From Nitrospirota bacterium (GTDB lineage Bacteria > Nitrospirota > Thermodesulfovibrionia > Thermodesulfovibrionales > UBA6898), in the NCBI GenBank assembly GCA_029858145.1, contig JAOUFP010000026.1, positions 1-13,059 of the forward strand: 13,059 nucleotides of DNA, read 5' to 3'. The notes below the pieces were generated by a model. That model made no database searches. It saw nothing but the letters and a program-made list of their open reading frames with translations, and was not told where the DNA came from. Position numbers and translations under genes: made by a program. Below are positions 6,940 to 12,695 of this stretch, in pieces. The first letter of the stretch is position 1. Each line of letters starts with the position of its first letter.

Positions 6940-7390
6940 GCCTTCTTCGTATATGCTCTTTCTTGTCGGATAAAACATCTTCAATATCCTCTTTAAGTCG
7001 GAGTTTGCGAAGTTCGTCATGTATCCATAGATCGGTTGTCGCAATGCCTCCCCCCATACCGCCGGAGATTAAACCAGACTCCGGTTTTTGTTCGTAATAA
7101 ATATTTCCCCCATCCGGATCGTTCCAGCAATAAGAATCTATATCTTTGAGCAGTTGTTGTAATTTTGTTTCATCGCATTTGATTAATAATATTGGACAAA
7201 CGAGATATATTTGCCCACCATAGTCGCCCTCAAATACGGCGACAGTATTATCATGATGCTGTGCCTCTGATAATGTCTTGAAAGATTGATATGACCTACC
7301 GGCAGCGTCTGCCATCATGCGACGGACACCGCTTTGCTGAGGTGGCAATGTTTCGATTTCTATTTTGTCTTTATTAATATTCTTTGCCAT
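6935..7390 (-). CDS. Unknown 151-aa cassette protein
   Basis: No family recognised. Starting at ATG 7390 the protein is soluble, with MAKNINKDKIEIETLPPQQS at the N-terminus. A middle part alternates strands (TVAVFEGDYGGQIYLVCPIL), followed by a Gly-rich turn (SGLISGGMGGGIATTDL) and a charged C-terminus ending HIRRRP. The ATG lies inside the closing box of the upstream attC (GTTATGG) and so has no ribosome binding site of its own. An upstream in-frame ATG at 7417 would sit within the attC arm and is unlikely. The 18-bp leader found before the next gene is here part of the coding sequence, and the position aligned with that gene's ATG reads ATA. The original start may thus have been lost and replaced, or a downstream start (the MM pair at residues 25-26) may be used. 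Confidence 0.65.
   Translation of the reverse strand: MAKNINKDKIEIETLPPQQSGVRRMMADAAGRSYQSFKTLSEAQHHDNTVAVFEGDYGGQIYLVCPILLIKCDETKLQQLLKDIDSYCWNDPDGGNIYYEQKPESGLISGGMGGGIATTDLWIHDELRKLRLKEDIEDVLSDKKEHIRRRP
7364..7381 (-). repeat. Leader repeat, copy 2
   Basis: Identical to 6828-6845. Here the sequence is translated (NINKDK) if the gene starts at 7390. Confidence 0.75.
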
Positions 7391-7483
7391 AACGAGATGG
7401 CTCACTTGCCGGGCCACAGACCTTTGAATTTCAAAGAGAGGCTATTCCCGGTCAAGTGTAGCCTGGTGTTCTGTGCGTTATTG
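7387..7483 (-). other. attC site after the TPR protein gene
   Basis: On the minus strand it opens CAATAACGCACAG and closes CATCTCGTTATGG. The arms GGCT-ACACTTG-ACCGGG and CCCGG-CAAGTG-AGCC pair almost fully with single extrahelical bases, the classic attC outline. Length 97 bp. Confidence 0.85.
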
Positions 7484-7497
7484 GTTTTAATTATCAT

Positions 7498-8271
7498 TCA
7501 AAGGATCGGCTCTCTGTAAATAATTAAGCCAGCCCCACTCATGTCTTTAATAATGATAGTCTCTTTCGTGCGCCACTGCTGCTTAGATTTATATTTTTTC
7601 AATCTAAGTTTGGATTCCGTCAGCATATCCGTATATCCGTCGTATTCGAGCCACGCAGCGACATCTGCCTCGGTTTTTACTGCCGTCTTAAAACCGCCAT
7701 TTTGCGCCTGCGCGGCTGCTAATGTCTTATAATAGACAATAGCCAAGAAGGTGTCGTTCATTTCGCCGAGACTAATTGCCTTTTCCGCAAGCTTGATAGC
7801 TTTCTTTCCATTTATAAATTTAGCGACCGGACAAGTTGCATATAACCACGCTAAATTGTTAAGGGCTTGATCATAATTCTGATTTATTTCTATAGCCTTG
7901 AGGAAATCGTCGATAGCTTGACCATATTCGCCTTTGCTGTACCATGCAACCCCACGACCGTTGTATGCGATAACATATTTTGAATCCAATTTAATTGCTT
8001 TAGAGTACTCCTCAATTGCTCTGTCTATATCCCCCTGCGCGAGCCTCACATTCCCTCTAATGTAATAAGCTGTCGTTAATTGAGGGTCTATTTCAAGAGC
8101 CTTTGTGCAAGCTGATATTGCTTCCGCAAAATTGCCTTTGCCGTATCGTTCTCGACAAGTTTCAATATGGGATTCAACTAAGTTAGGGAGTGTTGCATTT
8201 TCTTCTCCATACGATGGAGTGTGTAGTATCAGCAAGGACAGTAAGAATAGAATAATATTGATTATATTCAT
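7498..8271 (-). CDS. Exported TPR-repeat protein
   Basis: A 257-residue protein with an N-terminal signal peptide (residues 1-22, ending near SYGEE) followed by tandem tetratricopeptide repeats. Clear repeats fall at about 33-66, 67-100 and 101-134, each with the A..(Y)...G.....A......AI..(D/N) pattern. A further divergent repeat begins ALNNLAWLYATCP. The C-terminal 80 residues are charged and repeat-poor (LRLKKYKSKQQWRTKETIII). TPR arrays bind proteins, so a periplasmic scaffold role is likely, with no partner visible. The ATG at 8271 lies 15 bp after the closing box of the upstream attC and has only a weak ribosome binding site. Confidence 0.85.
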   Translation of the reverse strand: MNIINIILFLLSLLILHTPSYGEENATLPNLVESHIETCRERYGKGNFAEAISACTKALEIDPQLTTAYYIRGNVRLAQGDIDRAIEEYSKAIKLDSKYVIAYNGRGVAWYSKGEYGQAIDDFLKAIEINQNYDQALNNLAWLYATCPVAKFINGKKAIKLAEKAISLGEMNDTFLAIVYYKTLAAAQAQNGGFKTAVKTEADVAAWLEYDGYTDMLTESKLRLKKYKSKQQWRTKETIIIKDMSGAGLIIYREPIL

Positions 8272-8285
8272 TTTCTAATTGTTAC

Positions 8286-8345
8286 ACAGAACGACCGAAA
8301 TAACCCGAGAGGCGAAGCCGAATCGGGTTGATTGATGTGTTATGT
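8286..8345 (-). other. attC site, 60-bp short type
   Basis: On the minus strand it opens ACATAACACATC, has perfect arms AACCCGA/TCGGGTT, and closes GGTCGTTCTGT. It differs from the site at 4602-4661 at only a few positions although the two follow unrelated genes. Confidence 0.8.
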
Positions 8346-8358
8346 GCTGTCCTTACTT

Positions 8359-8748
8359 TTAATTAATTTCTGCTTCCTTTATCACCACAAAAGTGTATGC
8401 TATTTTGTCTTGCCATGTCTGTTTATTCTTATCCCAAAGCATCCATATGGCGCCAAGACCTAATGAAAACAACGATACGTATAAGCCGATATATCTTAAA
8501 ATAGCTCTCCTTAATGTAAGTTTTTCATTTGATGTCAGTCTTATCTTAAACAGCATCATTCCGGGTGTCGCATCTTTCTTTAACCAAAATGAAATATAAT
8601 ACGCACCTTCAAATATCATAAACACCACTTGTGACAAAACTAAGGTATTCCCAATATAAGATTTATGGATTATCAATGACACTGGCAAAGTTATGATTAC
8701 ATCAACAATCCATCCTTTCAGTCTTTGCCACAAGTTAGCATATTTCAT
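8359..8748 (-). CDS. RDD family membrane protein
   Basis: A 129-residue membrane protein of the RDD family (named after conserved Arg and Asp residues). It opens NLWQRLKGWIVDVIITLPVS, with R9 and D16 in the expected positions. The TPGMMLFKIRL motif (61-71) corresponds to the family's TPGK..LG.RV, and LRRAILRYIG and DKNKQTWQDKIAYTFVV (106-122) match the conserved ending. Three membrane helices are likely (about 12-30, 35-56, 85-104). RDD proteins are often assigned transporter-like or envelope roles, but this one is short and its substrate unknown. It follows the solitary attC right-hand box next to IS copy 1. Confidence 0.85.
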   Translation of the reverse strand: MKYANLWQRLKGWIVDVIITLPVSLIIHKSYIGNTLVLSQVVFMIFEGAYYISFWLKKDATPGMMLFKIRLTSNEKLTLRRAILRYIGLYVSLFSLGLGAIWMLWDKNKQTWQDKIAYTFVVIKEAEIN

Positions 8749-8782
8749 TTGAATTATTTATTCGCCTTTATATTTTATTCGC

Positions 8783-8793
8783 ACATAACGAGT
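8783..8793 (-). other. Solitary attC right-hand box beside IS copy 1
   Basis: On the minus strand ACTCGTTATGT directly follows the IS end. GTTATGT resembles the closing box of the other sites (CTCGTTATGG, CTCGTTAAAT), but the rest of the attC is replaced by the IS. The same 11 bp occur at 12685-12695 beside copy 2. Confidence 0.65.
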
Positions 8794-10593
8794 CTGTAGA
8801 AAAAGTCCAAAATCAAGCTGCTTCCCTTTTGTTCTGCTCTTTTTCATTTGTCCCTTTGTTTTGATTCTTGCTCTTCCCCAAGTTGAGCTTTTTAACGCCT
8901 CAGTCCTGTCCGGGGCAAGGCTTTTTTCGGTCCTGATCGGTCGTTATTCCTTATTTTTCTTACGCAAACCCTTCTCCATACCGGTGAATTTTGATCAGGT
9001 TATGAACAATGCAGTAGAGCCTCCATTGAGTGCCCACTTTCTTTTTCCCACGTAAGGAGAATCTGTCCAGTCCCATGGTGGAGCGGATATGGGCAAAGGG
9101 CGGTTCGGCTGTCCCGAGTCTTCTGTTGTAGATGAGTCTGCCCTTTATTGAGTCGATCTTTTGTTTCATCCGCTGGGTAAAGGTATATGGTGCTTTTTCA
9201 GAACGTCCCTGAAAGAAGGCAACCTGTCTGGCCTCTGTGCGATCGGGGTGCTTAAGGCACTTCTCCCTCGCTTCACACACCCTGCAGTCTGTCTTTCTCC
9301 CGTGGAACTTCATGGCTTTGTATCCGTTGATAAGTACAGTAGCCTTATAATAGAGCCTCTTCCCCTCAGGACAGATGCAATACTTTTTATCATCAGTTAT
9401 TCTGAATTCCCTCGGATGATAGAGCAGCTTTGTCCCATTGAATTCCCTTTGTTCTTTCCGGGCGCGCTCCTTATACTTGTCGACTTCCGCAAACCTCGGA
9501 TCTCTCTTCCGAAACTGCGTGTCCGCTATGTATGCGTCTATCCCTTCTTCCATGACCATCTGGATATTGCCCTCAGTATGATATCCGCTGTCGGCCACCA
9601 GCTTCGCTTTCTCAAATACGTCCATTTCACTGCCGATCTCTTTAAAATTTCCCCTTGTCCCCTCTATCATCGGCTGAAGAAGGTCATGTTCCTGCGCCGC
9701 CCCGAAGGCCTCGGCATGCACGATCACCTGGTGCTTGTCGTCCACCACCGCAACCCCGTTATAGCCCTGTATCACTCCATGGGAGGTCTTCATCTTCGCG
9801 CTTTCGTTGTCGGTGATGTTGCTCTTTACGGGCTTGCCTGTCTTGCCGGGCTTGTCGTCGTTGTCCTTAAGCCATTCCTTTATCTTCTTCGCTTTGCTTT
9901 TGATGGTGGAAATATATTTTTCTTCCTGCTCGATTGTCCCCTTGTCCTTCTCCTTCATGTCCGTTTCCCGGTGCCTCTTTATGATCTGCCGGACCGCCTT
10001 CTCCATCTTCTCTTTTTTATGCCGGAGCTCCTCCTTTGTCCCGCTCCACTCCTTAGAGGCATTGGAGGGCATCTTGCAGCCATCCACCGCAAACATCTCC
10101 TTGCCGATCAGGCCCATCTCGTCACAGCAGAGCAGGACTTCAAGAAATAATCTGATGATCTCCTGATCCGCTGATGAGATGAAATCGGCTATCGTCGTAA
10201 AGTGCGGCCTTGTGTCTGCAGACAACGCCATGAATACGATATTCTCCTCGCAGCACTGCGCTATCTTCCGGCTTGAGGTGATTCCCCGCGAGTAGGCATA
10301 GAGTATGATCTTCAGAAGTATCGCAGGATCGTATGCCGGCGCCCCGGTCTCATCATTGCTGTAGCGCAGGTCAAATACGGAAAGGTCGAGTTCGTTATCT
10401 ATCAGGTAATGAAGTGTATGCTCAAACGTCCCCGGAAGGATCTGCTTGTCAAAGTGTATCGGTATGAATTTGCCCTGGGAGTAATCGTATTGTTTGTATT
10501 TCGCCACTCGTTGCCTCCTTGCTAACCCGTGTGGTCTCATCTTTATACAAGATGAATGGCGATATTATAAGCCTTTCAGGACTTTTTCTACAG
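8794..10593 (-). mobile_element. Complete 1.8-kb IS with IS1182-type transposase (copy 1)
   Basis: The element is bounded by perfect 15-bp inverted repeats CTGTAGAAAAAGTCC (8794-8808 and, inverted, 10579-10593) and encodes one intact transposase on the minus strand. About 166 bp lie between the 3' end of the transposase gene and the terminus. No direct repeat of 4 bp or more is seen at the borders: the minus-strand flanks are GTCGTTGAAG upstream and ACTCGTTATG downstream. The upstream end abuts the closing box of the attC at 10594-10684. Confidence 0.88.
8960..10507 (-). CDS. IS1182-type DDE transposase
   Basis: An intact 515-residue DDE transposase. The N-terminal part (FDLRYSNDETGAPAYDPAIL and following RGITSSRKIAQCCEEN) is the InsH/DUF772-like domain seen in IS1182 and related families. 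Likely catalytic residues are D142 (FAVDGCKM), D306 (LVADSGYH) and E468 (TAEPPFAHIRSTMG, with the family's (V/A)EP.F..I pattern). Between them lie a lysine- and glutamate-rich insert and a cysteine cluster (DCRVCEAREKC). I place the start at GTG 10507 and not at the ATG 33 bp upstream. AGGAGG stands 6 bp before the GTG, and the sequence after it (AKYKQYDYSQGKFIPI) looks like the usual N-terminus. Confidence 0.9.
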   Translation of the reverse strand: MAKYKQYDYSQGKFIPIHFDKQILPGTFEHTLHYLIDNELDLSVFDLRYSNDETGAPAYDPAILLKIILYAYSRGITSSRKIAQCCEENIVFMALSADTRPHFTTIADFISSADQEIIRLFLEVLLCCDEMGLIGKEMFAVDGCKMPSNASKEWSGTKEELRHKKEKMEKAVRQIIKRHRETDMKEKDKGTIEQEEKYISTIKSKAKKIKEWLKDNDDKPGKTGKPVKSNITDNESAKMKTSHGVIQGYNGVAVVDDKHQVIVHAEAFGAAQEHDLLQPMIEGTRGNFKEIGSEMDVFEKAKLVADSGYHTEGNIQMVMEEGIDAYIADTQFRKRDPRFAEVDKYKERARKEQREFNGTKLLYHPREFRITDDKKYCICPEGKRLYYKATVLINGYKAMKFHGRKTDCRVCEAREKCLKHPDRTEARQVAFFQGRSEKAPYTFTQRMKQKIDSIKGRLIYNRRLGTAEPPFAHIRSTMGLDRFSLRGKKKVGTQWRLYCIVHNLIKIHRYGEGFA

Positions 10594-10684
10594 CTTCAAC
10601 GACCATGCTAACCAGCGAGCTCATGGGCCAAAGATGAAAACCAAACCACGTTTATCGCGAGTCTGGTTGAGCAGCTTGTTAGCC
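10594..10684 (-). other. attC site after the internally duplicated membrane protein gene
   Basis: On the minus strand it opens GGCTAACAAGC and closes AGCATGGTCGTTGAAG. The arms AACCAG/CTGGTT and CTC/GAG pair with a bulge. The closing AGCATGGTCGTT is shared with the site at 11262-11352. The TAA stop of the upstream gene lies in the opening box, and IS copy 1 begins directly at the last base of the closing box. Confidence 0.8.
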
Positions 10685-11230
10685 ATTATTTTCTTCCGAT
10701 ATATGGTTGTGGCCCTCGGGAAGGCTTTTCATTGCCATGCTGACGATGAATTTACCACCCCTGAATAGATAAAGACCGACACCAACGCCCCAAATGCTTG
10801 ACGCAGCATTCACGTATGTATATTGCTGCTCTTGCATTAGGTTAAAGATTTTCGGGGCGTTAGAATATGCGATGTAGCTTGAAATGGTTTTCAATAAATC
10901 AGGAAAGTAGGAAATGACAAGATAAATGCCCAGCATCTTTAGGAATAGCAGTAACTTTTCTTCAATTTGATTTCTATTTTCATTTTCGTCCGGATAAGCG
11001 AAGTGATACAGCCGTGCACCGCCGCGAATCAGATAGAACCCTCCGAGAATGAATATCACAGGAAGAAGGCGAGTAGCTATTTTTGTAGCCATCATAATTC
11101 GTCTGTAATCCTCATCCATCTGTGTTTGGACAAAAGTGGGAATTGTGGTAAGTAATGTCGGTACTCCGAGGACAAGACAGTAAATACCAAACAATTTGCA
11201 GCCCAGTATGAAATAATCCTTTGACTTCAT
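10679..11230 (-). CDS. Membrane protein with internal duplication
   Basis: A 183-residue integral membrane protein of unknown function built from two related halves. Half one (8-80) has CKLFGIYCLV, then LTTIPTF and GGFYLIRGGARLY. Half two (94-171) has LKMLGIYLVI, then LKTISSYI and GVGLYLFRGGKFI. Each half has two hydrophobic segments, giving about four membrane helices, and a hydrophilic linker (DENENRNQIEEK) joins them. The ATG at 11230 has a strong ribosome binding site (AAGGGGGA, 3 bp before the ATG), unusual among these cassettes. The stop codon overlaps the next attC site. Confidence 0.8.
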   Translation of the reverse strand: MKSKDYFILGCKLFGIYCLVLGVPTLLTTIPTFVQTQMDEDYRRIMMATKIATRLLPVIFILGGFYLIRGGARLYHFAYPDENENRNQIEEKLLLFLKMLGIYLVISYFPDLLKTISSYIAYSNAPKIFNLMQEQQYTYVNAASSIWGVGVGLYLFRGGKFIVSMAMKSLPEGHNHISEENNG

Positions 11231-11261
11231 TAATCCCCCTTTTATTTATATTCTACTTTGT

Positions 11262-11352
11262 GGCTAACGACCATGCTCAGGGGCGCGGTGTACGACAAAA
11301 GATTAAAACAAAAAGCGGTTATTCCCGCGTCGCCTGGAGCAGATTGTTAACC
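11262..11352 (-). other. attC site after the XAC2610-like gene
   Basis: On the minus strand it opens GGTTAACAATC and closes AGCATGGTCGTTAGCC. The arms pair as GCTC/GAGC, AGG/CCT and CGCGG/CCGCG with extrahelical bases. The centre (GGGAATAACCGC) resembles the sites at 6851-6939 and 7387-7483. Length 91 bp. Confidence 0.85.
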
Positions 11353-12003
11353 TTAGTTGTTTTTAATAATTTCCTCTTTTTTGATGGTTATCATTCTTCC
11401 ATTCCTAACTTCTTTTTCTTCCCTGATCACCCGACCGCTCTCTAATTCCAGGTATTGGTCTGTTTGTCTTATAAGCTTATATTTCTTACCTGTAAATTTA
11501 TATGTCGTTTCAATATAGTAAGCACCGGCTCCGCCTTCTTTACAGTGTGAAAATATTTCTTTTTTAGACAATCGAATCTCAGGGTTACAAATATCTTCTA
11601 GTATCTTTTCGGATTGGAATTTATTTGTTTTGCGGTTGTATGTCCAATATCTGTAAAGCTCATTCCCTGTAGCACCTGTGAAGCAAAGGAGCTTAAGATC
11701 TTGGCAGCCGTCATAATTAATGTCCTCAGCAGTAAAAACTGCTGGTCCTTGATATGGCTCTTCAACACCTTCCGCCGTGATTTGTTGTATTAGCTTACCA
11801 GTGCGTTTCTCAAGTACGTTAATTATTATATCGCCGACTTGGTCGTCCCAAGTCAGAGTAAATCGCATTGCTGGAACATCAGGGCATATGCTGAATTCGT
11901 AGTTATATTTCAGTGCCTGTTTATTCGCTGTTCCAGCATGAGCAATTGCGCTAGGTGTAAACGCAAGCGCTAGTAAAGATGTAATTGCAGTTATTAATTT
12001 CAT
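11353..12003 (-). CDS. Exported XAC2610-like protein
   Basis: A 216-residue exported protein. From ATG 12003 it begins MKLITAITSLLALAFTPSAI with cleavage after about residue 23 (AHA). The mature part contains EDINYDGCQDLKLLCF (residues 93-108), the D.N.DG..DL calcium-binding-like motif of FG-GAP/VCBS-type and XAC2610-related proteins, followed by YRYWTYNRKTNKF. This resembles small periplasmic XAC2610-like proteins of unknown role. Four cysteines after the signal peptide could form disulphides. An upstream in-frame ATG (12066) lies within the attC site and would bury the signal peptide, so I reject it. Confidence 0.75.
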   Translation of the reverse strand: MKLITAITSLLALAFTPSAIAHAGTANKQALKYNYEFSICPDVPAMRFTLTWDDQVGDIIINVLEKRTGKLIQQITAEGVEEPYQGPAVFTAEDINYDGCQDLKLLCFTGATGNELYRYWTYNRKTNKFQSEKILEDICNPEIRLSKKEIFSHCKEGGAGAYYIETTYKFTGKKYKLIRQTDQYLELESGRVIREEKEVRNGRMITIKKEEIIKNN

Positions 12004-12008
12004 TTTGA

Positions 12009-12095
12009 GGTTAACGAAAAAAATAACCCGCGCAGGAAAGCGGACTGCGAAAACCGACCGACGCAATTCTGCGTCGGGTTGATTTGCTGGTTATG
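12009..12095 (-). other. attC site after the two-TM unknown gene
   Basis: On the minus strand it opens CATAACCAGC and closes TTCGTTAACC. The arms AACCCG/CGGGTT pair; the centre holds a perfect CGACGCA/TGCGTCG hairpin. The outer parts match the two 60-bp sites (4602-4661, 8286-8345), of which this is a longer form. Confidence 0.8.
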
Positions 12096-12101
12096 TTTTC
12101 T

Positions 12102-12671
12102 TTATATTTTCTTCATCTCCATCAAATTCTTAATGGATGCACTAATGATTTCGACGTTTTCATAATTTTGAGCAAAATCAATAAATGCCCTTTTAAAACG
12201 TGGAGAACTATATATCTCAATTAGAGATGTGCCGAATCCTTCTTTAATAATAATTTTGATATTTTCTCCTCGTGTTTTGCAGTATCCTTTTCGTTCTGCT
12301 TCAATGATGCCACGCTGCTTATCAGGTTCAATATCCCGTATTCCTTTATATGTTTTGATTGAAGTCAACGCATATTGAAATGCATCATCTTTGTTACATT
12401 GAATCTCCATTGTATGTAATTGATTCAAATCATAATCTATTCTGCCGTATTTCTTAAAAGACTTTTTAAAATAAATGTAATCTATTATTAAGTAGAATCC
12501 ATACATAGCAATCAAAAGGATTATTAAAAAGCTTGCGAAAACAGGAGCTTTCCTCATCGCTAGTCCAAACACACCTATAAGGATATAAAAACAGAACAGT
12601 AAAAACAGGGATGAATATATTCCTTTTCTTCTTCTGTCCCAATATGAATTTATCATTTTATTTTTATTCAT
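12102..12671 (-). CDS. Two-TM protein with soluble C-terminal domain, unknown
   Basis: A 189-residue protein with a basic N-terminus (WDRRRKG), two membrane helices (about 19-38 and 43-66) and a cytoplasmic C-terminal domain of about 115 residues. The tail has the alternating pattern GIRDIEPDKQRGIIEAERKG and IKIIIKEGFGTSLIEIYSS, an alpha/beta fold somewhat like DUF1499- or START-like domains; I cannot assign a family. ATG 12671 lies 14 bp after the solitary attC box next to IS copy 2, with no clear ribosome binding site. Coding sequence is strongly A+T-rich. Confidence 0.75.
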   Translation of the reverse strand: MNKNKMINSYWDRRRKGIYSSLFLLFCFYILIGVFGLAMRKAPVFASFLIILLIAMYGFYLIIDYIYFKKSFKKYGRIDYDLNQLHTMEIQCNKDDAFQYALTSIKTYKGIRDIEPDKQRGIIEAERKGYCKTRGENIKIIIKEGFGTSLIEIYSSPRFKRAFIDFAQNYENVEIISASIKNLMEMKKI

Positions 12672-12684
12672 TGTATTAATTCAA

Positions 12685-12695
12685 ACATAACGAGT
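12685..12695 (-). other. Solitary attC right-hand box beside IS copy 2
   Basis: ACTCGTTATGT on the minus strand, identical to 8783-8793 and at the same distance from the IS end, while the gene that follows is different. Confidence 0.65.

Larger units (their letters stand above)
3281..12695 (-). mobile_element. Integron-type gene-cassette array
   Basis: Ten or so short units, each one minus-strand gene (or none) followed by a 60-120 bp imperfect inverted repeat. The repeats begin with a TAAC-type box and end with CGTT followed by a variable tail, as in attC sites such as the Vibrio VCR repeats (TAACAAACGCC ... GGGCGTTA). Genes all face one way, are A+T-rich, and their stop or start codons touch the repeats. 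The outermost low-coordinate edge is uncertain: the last convincing site is at 4460-4578, and inclusion of the pheA-like gene rests on orientation and composition plus a weak site at 3275-3358. The array continues past the window through IS copy 2. No integrase gene is visible, so mobility and host integron type cannot be judged. Confidence 0.8.

Noticed and set aside
7384..7417. Upstream start (ATG 7417) for the 151-aa cassette gene
   Set aside because: It lies inside the attC right arm; the codons between it and 7390 are attC sequence shared with another site that precedes an unrelated gene.
8880..8945. Possible terminator hairpin before a T-run in the IS end (GCCT ... AGGC then TTTTTT on the plus strand)
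   Set aside because: The stem is short and interrupted, and the matching T-run is broken in IS copy 2, so it is not conserved.
9161..10150. Long plus-strand frame of 329 codons
   Set aside because: It lies wholly antisense to the intact transposase gene and reads as low-quality, His/Leu/Phe-rich sequence with no family features.
8790..10602. Target-site duplication around IS copy 1
   Set aside because: Trying the inverted-repeat boundary one to four bases either way gives no matching direct repeat of 4 bp; the only shared word (CGTT) belongs to the attC boxes.
4602..12095. CRISPR array suggested by recurring repeats
   Set aside because: The repeats are 60-120 bp, vary strongly, are palindromic and are separated by genes, not by short uniform spacers.
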